DNA of 64,000 bases from Jiangella sp. DSM 45060 (GTDB taxonomy: Bacteria > Actinomycetota > Actinomycetes > Jiangellales > Jiangellaceae): assembly GCF_900105175.1 (NCBI RefSeq), contig NZ_LT629771.1, positions 6,220,622 to 6,284,621 of the forward strand, written 5' to 3'. Positions 8,240 to 18,503 of this stretch are shown in pieces. The position numbers and the translations under genes were made by a program. The number at the start of each line of letters is the position of its first letter. Position 1 is the first letter of the stretch. Below the pieces are notes generated by a model. The model had not been told where the DNA came from and did no database searches. It saw only the letters and a program-made list of their open reading frames with translations.

Positions 8240-8968
8240 TCACTCGTAGCCGAACATCTGGGTCCAGTACGGCCCGCGGGAGCTGTCCGCCGCGCCGACG
8301 CCGATGGCCTCGAAGTCGCAGTTCAGGATGTTGGCCCGGTGACCCTCGCTGTCCATCCAGCCGTCGACGACCGCTTCGGCGGACTGATAGCCACAGGCGA
8401 TGTTCTCGCCGCCCCAGCCGTCGTACCCTGCCCGCTCCGCCCGCTCGCCCGGCCCGACGCCCTCCGGCGTCACGTGGTCGAAGTAGTCGCGGTCGGCCAT
8501 GTCGGCGCTGTGCGCGAGGGCGGCCTCGTGCAGCCGGTCGTCGGCGCGCAGCGGGCCGCAGCCCTCCTCGGCGCGGACCTCGTTGGTGCGGTCGATGACC
8601 TCCTGCTCGCGCTCCGACATGCCCTCGGGGTCCGGCTCGACCGGCGGCTCCGGCGTGCCGGCGTTGGTCGGCTCCGGCTCGGCCGGCTCCTCCGGTTCCG
8701 GCTCCTCGGTCTCCGACGGCTCGGGTTCCGGTTCCTCGGTCGCCTCGGGCTCCGGGGTCGGCGTCGGGGTGGGCGTGGGTGTCGGGGTCGGCGTCTCGGT
8801 CGGCGTCGGCGTGGGCGTCTCGGCGGGCGGCGGCGAGGACGACTCCAGCGGGACCAGCTCGGCGCTGTCCGCCCGCGGGATCGCCATCGGCTCCTCGCCG
8901 CAGCCGGACGTCACCAGAACGGCGATGGCGGCGGCGCAGGCCGCGGTGCTCGCCCGCCTCGGCCGCAT
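8240..8968 (-). CDS. CAP/SCP-domain (PR-1-like) lipoprotein with Pro/Thr/Glu-rich linker
   Basis: A predicted exported lipoprotein of 242 residues. A signal peptide from the chosen ATG at 8968 (RBS GGAGG five bases upstream) ends in a lipobox-like LVTSGC with Cys23. An ATG ten codons further upstream exists but lacks a ribosome site. Next comes a long linker of TPTP and EPEP repeats, suited to spanning the envelope. The C-terminal 125 residues form a CAP domain: EVIDRTNEVRAEEGC, HSADMADRDYFDH, GENIACGY and GHRANILNCDF with the conserved His/Glu cavity residues. Bacterial CAP proteins are extracellular; their activity is mostly unknown. It ends one base before the merR promoter region. Confidence 0.9.
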   Translation of the reverse strand: MRPRRASTAACAAAIAVLVTSGCGEEPMAIPRADSAELVPLESSSPPPAETPTPTPTETPTPTPTPTPTPTPEPEATEEPEPEPSETEEPEPEEPAEPEPTNAGTPEPPVEPDPEGMSEREQEVIDRTNEVRAEEGCGPLRADDRLHEAALAHSADMADRDYFDHVTPEGVGPGERAERAGYDGWGGENIACGYQSAEAVVDGWMDSEGHRANILNCDFEAIGVGAADSSRGPYWTQMFGYE

Positions 8969-9049
8969 GCCCGCCTCCGTCCACTCGACGGAGGGCATTC
9001 TTGCCCCGGCCCGGAGTGTCCGAAACCTCCCTGTTCTCCGGCTCGGCGC

Positions 9050-10342
9050 TCAGTCGCAGGGGCGGTCGGCGCTGACGGCGTACGTGCGGGCGGTGCCCTC
9101 GGTGAGCAGCAGCTCGACGGCGGCGAGGAGGCGGTCGACGTCGGCGGCGGTGGAGCCGAGGCCGAAGCTGGCCCGCAGCGCGCCGTCGCCCGCGCCGAGC
9201 CGGTCGAGCAGCGGGTGCGCGCAGAACCGGCCGTCGCGCACCCCGACGGCGTGCTCGGCGGACAGGTACTCGGACACCTGCCGTGCGGTGTAGCCGTCGA
9301 CGGTGAACGCGACGACGCCGACGGCGGAGCCGCTGTCCGGCCACAGCCGCAGCGTCCGCACGCCGTCGAGGCGGTCGAGCCCGGCCAGCAGCCGGCGGCG
9401 CAGCGCCGACTCGTGCACCTCGACGCAGCCCTCCGGCAGCGCCGCGACCGCCTCGCAGGCGCGGGCCAGCGCGGCCGCCCCGATGACGTTCGGCGAGCCG
9501 CCCTCGTGCCGGGCCGGGGCCGGCGCCCACTGCGTCGCCGCCGTGGTGACCTCGCGGACGGCGCCGCCGCCGGCGAGGTACGGCGGGGCGGCGTCGAGCC
9601 AGTCGCGGCGGCCGACCAGCACACCGGCGCCGAACGGCGCGTACAGCTTGTGCCCGGAGAACGCGACGTAGTCCAGTTCGCCGGCCACGATGTCGATGCG
9701 CCGGTGCGGAGCGAGCTGTGCGGCGTCGACGGCGATGCGCGCGCCGTTGCGGTGCGCCAGCCCGGCCAGCGCGCCGAGCGGCAGCTGCTCGCCCGTCACG
9801 TTCGAGGCGCCGGTGACGGCGAGCAGCGCGGCCGGGCGCCGGGACAGCTCGACCTGCAGCCGGCTCAACGTCTGCGCCAGCGTCGGCGCGGCCTCGACGA
9901 CGCGGTGCGGGCCGCGCTGCCAGGGCAACAGGTTGGCGTGGTGCTCGAGGTCGAGGACCACGACCTCGCCGCCCTCGGGCACGCAGCCGGCCAGCAGGTT
10001 GAGCGCGTCGGTGGTGTTGCGGACGAACACCACGACGTCGTCGTGGCGGGCGCCGACGAACCCGGCGACGGTCGCCCGGGCGTCCTCGTACCGTCGGGTC
10101 GACAGCTGCGACGGGTACCCGGCGCCGCGGTGCACACTCGCGTACGTCGGCAGGATCTCGGCGACGTGGTCGGCGACGGCGCTCAGCGCGGGCGCGCTGG
10201 CCGCGTAGTCGAGGTTGACGTAGCGGGCGTCGCCACCGCCGGCCAGCGGCGCCCGCAGGTCGGCGCCGGCCACCGGGAGCAGCGGCTCGGTGGGCGCGGC
10301 CGGCAGCGGGGCGTGGACGCGGGGCAGGTCGGTCACGGTCAC
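9050..10342 (-). CDS. Class V aminotransferase (cysteine desulfurase-like) under SAM-IV riboswitch control
   Basis: A 430-residue fold-type I PLP enzyme. Lys232 in FSGHKLYAPFG is the Schiff-base lysine, EHHANLLPW and ASNVTGEQLPL are strand and loop motifs of the SufS/NifS-like class V family, and VDAAQ carries the PLP-binding Asp. The C-terminus has YTARQVSEYL and VRDGRFCAHPLL, the latter with a cysteine near where SufS proteins have their active Cys. The start is GTG 10342, five bases after GGAGG. The leader carries a SAM-IV riboswitch, so expression should fall when S-adenosylmethionine is plentiful. That links the enzyme to sulfur amino-acid metabolism, perhaps sulfur mobilisation from cysteine. 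No suf or metX partner lies next to it. Confidence 0.88.
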   Translation of the reverse strand: MTVTDLPRVHAPLPAAPTEPLLPVAGADLRAPLAGGGDARYVNLDYAASAPALSAVADHVAEILPTYASVHRGAGYPSQLSTRRYEDARATVAGFVGARHDDVVVFVRNTTDALNLLAGCVPEGGEVVVLDLEHHANLLPWQRGPHRVVEAAPTLAQTLSRLQVELSRRPAALLAVTGASNVTGEQLPLGALAGLAHRNGARIAVDAAQLAPHRRIDIVAGELDYVAFSGHKLYAPFGAGVLVGRRDWLDAAPPYLAGGGAVREVTTAATQWAPAPARHEGGSPNVIGAAALARACEAVAALPEGCVEVHESALRRRLLAGLDRLDGVRTLRLWPDSGSAVGVVAFTVDGYTARQVSEYLSAEHAVGVRDGRFCAHPLLDRLGAGDGALRASFGLGSTAADVDRLLAAVELLLTEGTARTYAVSADRPCD

Positions 10343-10394
10343 GGGTCCTCCAGGTGGCCGGGACCCGGGGCACGGGTCCGCGCTTGCCGACTCG

Positions 10395-10490
10395 GGGCCG
10401 AGCCGGCCAGGTCGTCACCCGGGGCACCCCACCGCGGTGGAGGGTTGCCGGCCAGCGAGCCGGGGCTTGGCGCTGGCGCTCATGACCTTT
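10395..10490 (-). ncRNA. SAM-IV riboswitch in the leader of the class V aminotransferase
   Basis: The minus-strand leader contains the conserved SAM-IV core: GGTCATGAGCGCCAGCGCCA at 10487-10468, followed by AGCCCCGGCTCGCTGGC and CGGCAACCC, then GGGGTGCCCCGGGTGA and CGACC ending at 10410. The terminal GGTC/GACC pairing closes P1, and a further hairpin (GGCTCGG/CCGAGTC) lies just 3' in the expected place. SAM-IV is a SAM-binding riboswitch class found mainly in actinobacteria before sulfur-metabolism genes. About 50 bases separate the aptamer from the ribosome site, so control could be at translation initiation. Confidence 0.88.
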
Positions 10491-10636
10491 CGACCGCGAG
10501 CCTAACCGGCCGTGACACTCATCGTCCACCCATTGAGCGAATTCGTCTCGCTGAGTGAGAATCTGGTCCGGCTCGCGGCGATCCCGGCTTAAGCGGCAGA
10601 ATGCCGGGGACGTCCTGCCGAAGAGAGTGGAACCAC

Positions 10637-12985
<2,349 letters not shown>

Positions 12986-13281
12986 GATCACCCGATGGTT
13001 GCCGCTGCCCACTTCATCACCGCAGGTCAAGCGGGCTGATTGGACCGAACCACGCCCTTGCCCGGGTACCGGGCCGGGTCTAGCGTCGCGTGCGGAGGGA
13101 CCGGCGCAGGGGGCACGACATGGCCGGTGTCCCCGCCCGGCCAGGGGGGCATGAGACTTCTCGCGCGCTCGCGTGCGCCACCGATGCGATCCACGATCGA
13201 TCCGCAGTGCCAACTCCGCAGTCAGACCGTGGAACCCATGACATCCAACGGGGATGACATAAACGCATCATCATCATCCTG

Positions 13282-13743
13282 GTGGCCGTACTCGGACTGC
13301 TCGGATTCATCAGCACGCCGGCCGTCGCCCAGAGCGGCCACTTCATCGAGGGCGGCCGCAACGCCCCCGAGTGCGTCGACATCGGCACCCAGGTGCTCTG
13401 TGAAGGCAAGGTCGCCGGTCTCGGCGGCACCACCTTCGAGATCACCGTCGAGGCGACGGGCATCGCCGAAGTCGTCTGCATCAACCCGGCCGGCAACCGC
13501 GCCCCCGGGCAGGACACCGAAGTGACGGTGTCCGGCACGACGACCCCGCTGCCCACGTCGCGCAACGGCCAGTTCGTCTTCAGCATCACCAGCGACGACC
13601 CAGAGCCGCTGCCGCCGACGCCCACCTGCCCGAACGCGCAGTGGACACCGGACATCGTCGATGTGGCCTTCACGGAGGCCACGCTGACGCTGCTCGAGGA
13701 CGGCGTGGTCTCCGACGTGGTGACCGTGCCGGTCGAGTCGTGA
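13282..13743 (+). CDS. Small secreted protein, probably with a frameshifted signal-peptide start
   Basis: I do not recognise the family. The mature part (after AVAQS) is about 135 residues with paired cysteines (ECVD...VLCEG, EVVCINP, PTCPNAQW) and beta-type sequence ending TVPVES, so a small disulfide-bonded exoprotein is likely. The only in-frame start is GTG 13282, which gives a signal peptide without positive residues. Just upstream, ATG at 13254 reads M-T then stops. Removing one base near 13260 would join it as M-T-K-R-I-I-I-I-L-V-A-V, a perfect signal-peptide start. Either the sequence has an extra base or the gene carries a real +1 frameshift. No operon partner; a strong terminator follows. 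Confidence 0.65.
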   Translation: MAVLGLLGFISTPAVAQSGHFIEGGRNAPECVDIGTQVLCEGKVAGLGGTTFEITVEATGIAEVVCINPAGNRAPGQDTEVTVSGTTTPLPTSRNGQFVFSITSDDPEPLPPTPTCPNAQWTPDIVDVAFTEATLTLLEDGVVSDVVTVPVES

Positions 13744-13766
13744 CGTAGCAGTTCGTTCGACCAACC

Positions 13767-13797
13767 AGGGGTCGGGCCCGCAGGCCCGGCCCCCCTT
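13767..13797. terminator. Bidirectional terminator hairpin
   Basis: AGGGGTCGGGCC at 13767-13778 pairs with GGCCCGGCCCC at 13783-13793 across a CGCA loop. It lies between the convergent secreted-protein gene (stop 13743) and the membrane gene ending at 13807, and could serve both. Confidence 0.65.
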
Positions 13798-13806
13798 CTC
13801 ACGACG

Positions 13807-14385
13807 TCACGGAGCGGTGCCGAGCTTCGGGTCGAACGCCGTCACCCAGAACACCCGGTGCTCGACGTCGTAGTCGTGGATCATCGCGGTGCTGCCGGGA
13901 CGCAGCTCCTCGATGCCGTCGTGGCGCACCTCGATGACGACGGGGGTGCCGTCGGGCCCGGTGACCTCGGCCTGGCCGGCGTCGGGGCCGACCTCGCCGG
14001 TGCGCACGACGCAGATGCTGCCGACCAGCCTGGCCGGGTCGGCCGGACGTCCGGGGCGCAGCAGGCGGCGCAGCGGCCGGGCCAGCACCGCCGTCCCCAG
14101 CCCGGCGGCCACCAGCGCGGCCACCGCGATGACGACCGACGCCGGCAGCCCCGGCGGACGCGCCGCGACGTCGCCGCCGCGGACGAGGGTGCCGGTCAGT
14201 GTGCCCAGCCAGGCGAGCACGAGGAACACCGACCCGGTGACGTTCAGCGGCACGCCGTCGCCGGCCACGGGCGGGTTGCCGCCGACCATGACCAGCAACC
14301 AGTAGACGACCACGGCGACGGTGAGGAACGTGAACGGCGCCACCGGGAACGTCATGGCGGCGTCGAAGAGATCGTTGATCGCCAC
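13807..14385 (-). CDS. OB-fold membrane protein (YqiJ/NfeD-like)
   Basis: A 192-residue membrane protein. Two to three hydrophobic helices occupy residues 12-35, 48-66 and 80-103. The C-terminal 70 residues (LVGSICVVRTGEVGPDAGQA, VIEVRHDGIEELRPG, AMIHDYD) form an OB-like beta barrel facing the cytoplasm. The domain order matches the YqiJ and short NfeD-like families, which work next to flotillins in membrane organisation, but no flotillin gene is adjacent, so the assignment is by architecture only. The start is GTG at 14385 with GGAAGG upstream. It is the only gene between a convergent secreted-protein gene and the divergent dehydrogenase. Confidence 0.72.
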   Translation of the reverse strand: MAINDLFDAAMTFPVAPFTFLTVAVVVYWLLVMVGGNPPVAGDGVPLNVTGSVFLVLAWLGTLTGTLVRGGDVAARPPGLPASVVIAVAALVAAGLGTAVLARPLRRLLRPGRPADPARLVGSICVVRTGEVGPDAGQAEVTGPDGTPVVIEVRHDGIEELRPGSTAMIHDYDVEHRVFWVTAFDPKLGTAP

Positions 14386-14470
14386 CGTCCAGCCTTCCGA
14401 ACGCGCACGTGGGTCGACGCGAGCATAGCGCCGCGACCGCCCGCCGCACCGGGGATTTCCGGTCGCGGAC

Positions 14471-14476
14471 TAGGGT
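14471..14476 (+). promoter_or_regulatory. Predicted -10 element (TAGGGT) of leaderless dehydrogenase transcript
   Basis: TAGGGT is followed after six bases by the GTG at 14483, without any Shine-Dalgarno sequence. A leaderless message is predicted, which supports GTG 14483 over the internal ATG at 14489. Confidence 0.5.
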
Positions 14477-14482
14477 CGGCTG

Positions 14483-15541
14483 GTGCGCGCGATGGTGTAT
14501 GAGAAGTTTCGCGAGCGGCCGGTCGTCCGCGACGTCGCCGAGCCGGTCTGCCCGCCCGGCGGCGCCGTCATCCGGGTCGAGGCGACCGGGCTGTGCCGCA
14601 GCGACTGGCACGGCTGGATGGGCCACGATGACGACATCGAACTGCCGCACGTGCCCGGCCACGAGCTGGCCGGCGTGCTCGCGGAGGTCGGGCCGGACGT
14701 CGACGGCTGGCGGCCGGGCGAGCGCGTCACCGTCCCGTTCGTCTGTGCGTGCGGCACCTGCGAGCCGTGCCGGGCCGGCGACCACCAGGTGTGCGAACGG
14801 CAGACGCAGCCGGGGTTCACCCACTGGGGCTCGTTCGCCGAGTACGTGGCGATCGAGCACGCCGCGGTCAACCTCGTCCGGCTGCCCGGCGCGGTCGGCT
14901 TCGCCACCGCGGCCGGGCTGGGCTGCCGGTTCGCGACGGCGTACCGCGCGGTCGTGCAGCAGGGGCGGGTCGCGGCCGGCGAGTGGGTCGCGGTGCACGG
15001 CTGCGGCGGGCTGGGGCTGTCCGCCGTCATGATCGCGGCGGCCCACGGCGCCCGGGTGGTCGCCGTCGACGTGGCCGAGCCGGCGCTGGAGCTGGCCCGG
15101 AGCGTGGGCGCCGCGGTCACCGTCGACGCGAGCGACGGGACCGACGTGGTGGCCGCGGTGCGCGACGCCACCGGCGGCGGGGCGCACCTGTCCCTCGACG
15201 CGCTGGGCAGCACGGCGACGTTCCAGAACTCCGTGCGCGGGCTGCGCCGCCGCGGCCGGCACGTCCAGGCCGGCCTGCTGGTGGCCGAGCACGCGAGCCA
15301 GGCGGTGGCGATGGGGCCGGTCGTCGGGACCGAGCTGGAGCTGCTGGGCAGCCACGGCATGGCGGCACACCACTACCCGGCGATGCTGGCCGAGATCGCC
15401 GCCGGGACGCTGCGGCCGGAACTGCTGCTCGGCCGCGAACTGAGCCTCGAGGACGGCGTCGACGCGCTGCTTGCGATGTCGGACGGATCGCCGACCGGGG
15501 TGAGCGTCATCCGGCCGAACGGACCTGTCGCCGGCACCTGA
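14483..15541 (+). CDS. Zinc-dependent alcohol dehydrogenase (MDR superfamily)
   Basis: A 352-residue medium-chain dehydrogenase. The catalytic zinc ligands are Cys in GLCRSDWHGW, His-Glu in PGHELAGV and Cys further on; the structural zinc loop is seen as CACGTCEPCRAGDHQVC. The Rossmann motif is VHGCGGLGLSAVMIA, followed by VVAVDVAEPALELAR, whose Asp after the second strand favours NAD over NADP. Length is normal. The enzyme would oxidise an alcohol or reduce an aldehyde in the cytoplasm; the substrate is unknown. The start VRAMVYEKF matches family N-termini. Confidence 0.92.
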   Translation: MRAMVYEKFRERPVVRDVAEPVCPPGGAVIRVEATGLCRSDWHGWMGHDDDIELPHVPGHELAGVLAEVGPDVDGWRPGERVTVPFVCACGTCEPCRAGDHQVCERQTQPGFTHWGSFAEYVAIEHAAVNLVRLPGAVGFATAAGLGCRFATAYRAVVQQGRVAAGEWVAVHGCGGLGLSAVMIAAAHGARVVAVDVAEPALELARSVGAAVTVDASDGTDVVAAVRDATGGGAHLSLDALGSTATFQNSVRGLRRRGRHVQAGLLVAEHASQAVAMGPVVGTELELLGSHGMAAHHYPAMLAEIAAGTLRPELLLGRELSLEDGVDALLAMSDGSPTGVSVIRPNGPVAGT

Positions 15542-15549
15542 CGCGATGG

Positions 15550-15555
15550 TATGAC
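15550..15555 (+). promoter_or_regulatory. Predicted -10 element (TATGAC) of the first DUF1906 gene
   Basis: TATGAC ends seven bases before ATG 15563. This argues for a leaderless start there rather than at ATG 15551, which overlaps the -10 element itself. Confidence 0.45.
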
Positions 15556-15562
15556 TGTATCC

Positions 15563-16387
15563 ATGACCCGGAGACGACACGCGGTCATCGCCGCCACCGT
15601 CCTGTTCGCCGCCACCTCCGTCACCGCCGCCGCGCCGGTGGGCGCCGCCGACGCGCGCGTGCCCGAGGCCACCATCGCCACCGGCCTCGGCTTCGACACC
15701 TGCACCGCGCCGTCGGTCGCCGCGCTCGACGCGTGGTGGGGCACGTCGCCGTACACCACCGTCAACATCTACTTCGGCGGCATCAACCGCGGCTGCCGCC
15801 AGCCGAACCTGACCCCGTCGTGGGTGCAGACGGTCAGCGGCATGGGCTGGGGCCTGCTGCCCACCTACATGGGCCACCAGCCGATCTGCATGCTGGGCTC
15901 CAAGGAGCACCGGTTCACCGAGGGCGACGCCACCGCCATCGGCACCGCGAACGCGCAGGACGCCATCGCGCAGGCCCAGCACCTCGGGCTGTTGCCGGGC
16001 AGCGCGCTGTACGCCGACGTCGAGCACTACGACCGCCGCGACACCTCGTGCGTCACCGCGGTCCGCCTCTACGTCTCGGCGTGGACCACGACGCTGCACG
16101 ACGCCGGCTACCTGGCCGGGGTGTACGTGCACCAGGACTCCGGCCTGCGCGACCTCTCCGCCGTCTACGACTCCCCCGACCACGCCCGCCCGGACGCCGT
16201 CTGGATGGCCCGCTGGGATGGCAGCCCCGCCCTCACCGGCTGGCCCACCGCGCCGGACAGCCAGTGGGCCGACCACCAGCGGGCCAAGCAGTACCTCGGC
16301 GACCACAACGAGACCCACGGCGGCGTCACGCTCAACATCGACAGCGACTCCCTCGACGCGCCCATCGCCACGGTCGCAGGTCGGTAA
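15563..16387 (+). CDS. Secreted DUF1906 glycoside-hydrolase-like protein
   Basis: A 274-residue exported protein. The signal peptide (MTRRRHAVIAATVLFAATSV) is cleaved near AAPVGAADA. The mature part is a single DUF1906 domain, a TIM-barrel related to glycoside hydrolases and to mycobacterial Rv2525c: GLGFDTCTAPSVAALDAW, TVNIYFGGINRGC, LLPTYMGHQ, GSALYADVEHYDRR with the candidate acidic pair, YLAGVYVHQDSG and WMARWDGSPALTGW. Conserved cysteines suggest disulfides outside the cell. Activity on peptidoglycan or another wall polymer is inferred from the family and not demonstrated. It is the upstream member of a tandem duplication with the next gene, from which it is separated by 72 bp. Confidence 0.88.
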   Translation: MTRRRHAVIAATVLFAATSVTAAAPVGAADARVPEATIATGLGFDTCTAPSVAALDAWWGTSPYTTVNIYFGGINRGCRQPNLTPSWVQTVSGMGWGLLPTYMGHQPICMLGSKEHRFTEGDATAIGTANAQDAIAQAQHLGLLPGSALYADVEHYDRRDTSCVTAVRLYVSAWTTTLHDAGYLAGVYVHQDSGLRDLSAVYDSPDHARPDAVWMARWDGSPALTGWPTAPDSQWADHQRAKQYLGDHNETHGGVTLNIDSDSLDAPIATVAGR

Positions 16388-16459
16388 CACCGCCCGAAAC
16401 CCCTGTTCAACGGCGGTTTTCGAGAGCACACTCGGAACCGGAGGACAGGGGGGTCCACC

Positions 16460-17785
16460 ATGAGCCGCTGGTCGGGCACCGTCAGCAGGGCGGCCGCTGC
16501 CGCCGTCGGCGCGGCGCTGGTCGTCGCCACACTCACCACGCCGGCGGGCGGCTATCCGGCCACGCCGGGGAACTACCCGAGCGGGTCGTCGGCCACCGTC
16601 GCCACCGGGCGCGGCTTCGACACCTGCACCGCACCGTCGCTGGCCGCGCTGCAGGCCTGGCGCGTGTCGCCGTTCCGGACGGTCAACATCTACTTCGGCG
16701 GCGTGAACCGCGGCTGCACCCAGCCCAACCTCACCGCCGCGTGGGTCCGCGGCGCGACGGCGGCCGGCTGGCGGCTGCTGCCCACGTACTTCGGGCGGCA
16801 GCCGTCCTGCATGCTCGGCACGAAGCCGTACCGGTACACGTCCGGGACCGCGGGCTCGTACGGGATCTCGGACGCGCAGGACGCCGTCACGCAGGCGCGT
16901 GCGCTCGGTCTGCTGCCGGGCAGCGCGCTCTACGCCGACGTCGAGCACTTCGACCGCACGAACGCCGACTGCGTCCTCGCGGTCCGCCGCTACGTCTCGG
17001 CCTGGACGGTCACCGTCCACCAGGCCGGCTACCTGGCCGGCGTGTACGTGCACCAGGACTCCGGCCTGCCCACGCTGTCCGGCTCGTACGGCTCGGCCAG
17101 CTGGGCCCGGCCGGACGCCGTCTGGATGGCCCGCTGGGACGGCAACTCCGCGCTCACCGGCTGGCCCACGGCGCCCAACACCCAGTGGTCGAACCACCAG
17201 CGGGCCAAGCAGTACCGCGGCGACCACACCGAGACGCACGGCGGCGTCACGCTGAACATCGACAGCGACTCACTCGACGCGCCCGTGGCGACGGTCGCGC
17301 AGACGTTCCGGGTCACCAGTGCGACGGCGCTCAACGCCCGCACCGGGCCGTCGACGGCCTACCCCGTCACCCGCAGCATCGCGCCCGGGGCGTCCGTCGC
17401 GGTGATCTGCCAGGGGCACGGTCAGCGGGTCGGCACCAGCGCCGTGTGGGACCGGCTCACCGACGGCTCCTGGGTGGCCGACTACTACGTGTCGACGCCG
17501 TCGAGCACCACGTTCTCCAGCGCCCTGCCCAAGTGCACCTACCCGGGCCAGGTGACGAGCACGACGCCGCTGACCGCGCGGGGCGGACCGGGCACGAACT
17601 ACGCCGCCGTCGGCGCGGCGCTGCAGCCCGGCGCGCTCGCGTACGTCATGTGCCAGTCGGTCGGCTCGCTGGTCGGGACGAGCCGGGTCTGGAACCGGAT
17701 GGACGACGGACGCTGGGTCAGCGACTACTTCGTCGGCAACCAGTCCTCCCACACGTGGAGCGCGCCCGCGCCGCGCTGCCCGTGA
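16460..17785 (+). CDS. Secreted DUF1906 protein with two C-terminal SH3-like domains
   Basis: A 441-residue exported paralogue of the preceding gene. After the signal peptide (residues 1-31) the DUF1906 domain runs to about 280 and keeps almost every motif of its neighbour (GRGFDTCTAP, NIYFGGVNRGC, ALYADVEHFDR, VYVHQDSGLPTLSGSYG). Two bacterial SH3-type repeats follow: TALNARTGPSTAYPVTRSI...WDRLTDGSWVADYYV and PLTARGGPGTNYAAVGAAL...WNRMDDGRWVSDYFV. Such repeats usually bind cell-wall peptides, so this copy is probably wall-targeted and the shorter copy free. Start is ATG 16460, preceded by GGAGG and a G-run. Confidence 0.88.
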   Translation: MSRWSGTVSRAAAAAVGAALVVATLTTPAGGYPATPGNYPSGSSATVATGRGFDTCTAPSLAALQAWRVSPFRTVNIYFGGVNRGCTQPNLTAAWVRGATAAGWRLLPTYFGRQPSCMLGTKPYRYTSGTAGSYGISDAQDAVTQARALGLLPGSALYADVEHFDRTNADCVLAVRRYVSAWTVTVHQAGYLAGVYVHQDSGLPTLSGSYGSASWARPDAVWMARWDGNSALTGWPTAPNTQWSNHQRAKQYRGDHTETHGGVTLNIDSDSLDAPVATVAQTFRVTSATALNARTGPSTAYPVTRSIAPGASVAVICQGHGQRVGTSAVWDRLTDGSWVADYYVSTPSSTTFSSALPKCTYPGQVTSTTPLTARGGPGTNYAAVGAALQPGALAYVMCQSVGSLVGTSRVWNRMDDGRWVSDYFVGNQSSHTWSAPAPRCP

Positions 17786-17873
17786 GTCGACACGTACCGG
17801 TTCGGGCGGCGGACGTCCGGCCCTGCCTCTACGCTGCTGCTGCCAGGTTGTCGTCACAGGAAGGTCGCTTTCG

Positions 17874-18056
17874 ATGGCAGGGAAGTTCGAGCTCTACAAG
17901 GACAAGTCCGACCAGTACCGCTTCCGCCTGAAGGCCGGCAACGGCGAGGTCATCGCCGTCGGCGAGGCGTACGCCAGCAAGAGCGGCGCGCTCAACGGCA
18001 TCGACTCCATCCGGCGCAACGCCGTCGACGCGGAGATCGACGACCAGACCGACTGA
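17874..18056 (+). CDS. YegP/DUF1508 small protein
   Basis: Sixty residues forming one YegP-type domain: KFELYKDKSDQYRFRLKAGN, then GEVIAVGEAYASK and GALNGIDSIRRNA. Family members have one or two such alpha/beta units and no assigned biochemical function. The ATG follows AGGAAGG. A GC-rich terminator directly downstream makes it a single-gene unit. Confidence 0.9.
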   Translation: MAGKFELYKDKSDQYRFRLKAGNGEVIAVGEAYASKSGALNGIDSIRRNAVDAEIDDQTD

Positions 18057-18070
18057 CGCCGGACCGTCCG

Positions 18071-18104
18071 GGAGCCCCGGTTCCGCCGCGCGGGCCGGGG
18101 CTCC
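18071..18104 (+). terminator. Hairpin terminator after yegP
   Basis: GGAGCCCCGG (18071-18080) pairs perfectly with CCGGGGCTCC (18095-18104) over a 14-base loop, 15 bases after the yegP stop. No T-run follows, which is common in such GC-rich genomes. Confidence 0.75.
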
Positions 18105-18111
18105 GCTCGTC

Positions 18112-18117
18112 TAGGGT
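18112..18117 (+). promoter_or_regulatory. Predicted -10 element (TAGGGT) of the VOC-MFS operon
   Basis: TAGGGT ends eight bases before ATG 18126 with no Shine-Dalgarno sequence, so a leaderless or nearly leaderless transcript is predicted. Confidence 0.45.
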
Positions 18118-18125
18118 GTGGGCGC

Positions 18126-18503
18126 ATGGCCGTTCTGCGCGAGATCGTCGTCGACTGTGAGCACGCGCCGAGCCTGGCCCGGTTCTGGGCGGCGGTGCTC
18201 GACGGCTACGACGTCCTGCCCTACGACGACGCCGAGGTGGCCCGGCTGGCCGCGCTCGGCCTCACCCCCGAGACCGACCCGACGGTGGCCGTCGGCGGTC
18301 CCGGCCCGACGCTGTTCTTCCAGCAGGTGCCCGAGCGGAAGACCGTGAAGAACCGCGTGCACATGGAGGTCGAGGGGGCCGACCGGCAGGCCGAGGTCGA
18401 CCGGCTGCTCGCCCTCGGCGCCACCGTGTTCGCCGTCCGCGAGCGGTGGACCACGATGCTCGATCCCGAGGGCAACGAGTTCTGCGTGGCCGACCCGGGG
18501 TGA
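18126..18503 (+). CDS. VOC-superfamily (glyoxalase-like) protein
   Basis: A 125-residue vicinal-oxygen-chelate protein of the glyoxalase-like type. It starts with the usual first beta-alpha unit (EIVVDCEHAPSLARFWAAVL) and has KTVKNRVHMEVEGAD in the middle and MLDPEGNEFCVADPG at the end, the standard C-terminal signature. These proteins bind metals and act as dioxygenases, isomerases or antibiotic-binding proteins; nothing here fixes the ligand. Its TGA overlaps the GTG of the MFS gene (bases 18500-18503), so the pair is translationally coupled. A resistance module of binding protein plus exporter is a reasonable guess. Confidence 0.85.
   Translation: MAVLREIVVDCEHAPSLARFWAAVLDGYDVLPYDDAEVARLAALGLTPETDPTVAVGGPGPTLFFQQVPERKTVKNRVHMEVEGADRQAEVDRLLALGATVFAVRERWTTMLDPEGNEFCVADPG

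Noticed and set aside
8640-8830. Simple repeats of Thr-Pro and Glu-Pro codons in the CAP lipoprotein
   Set aside because: They encode a normal linker of an exported lipoprotein and are not a separate element.
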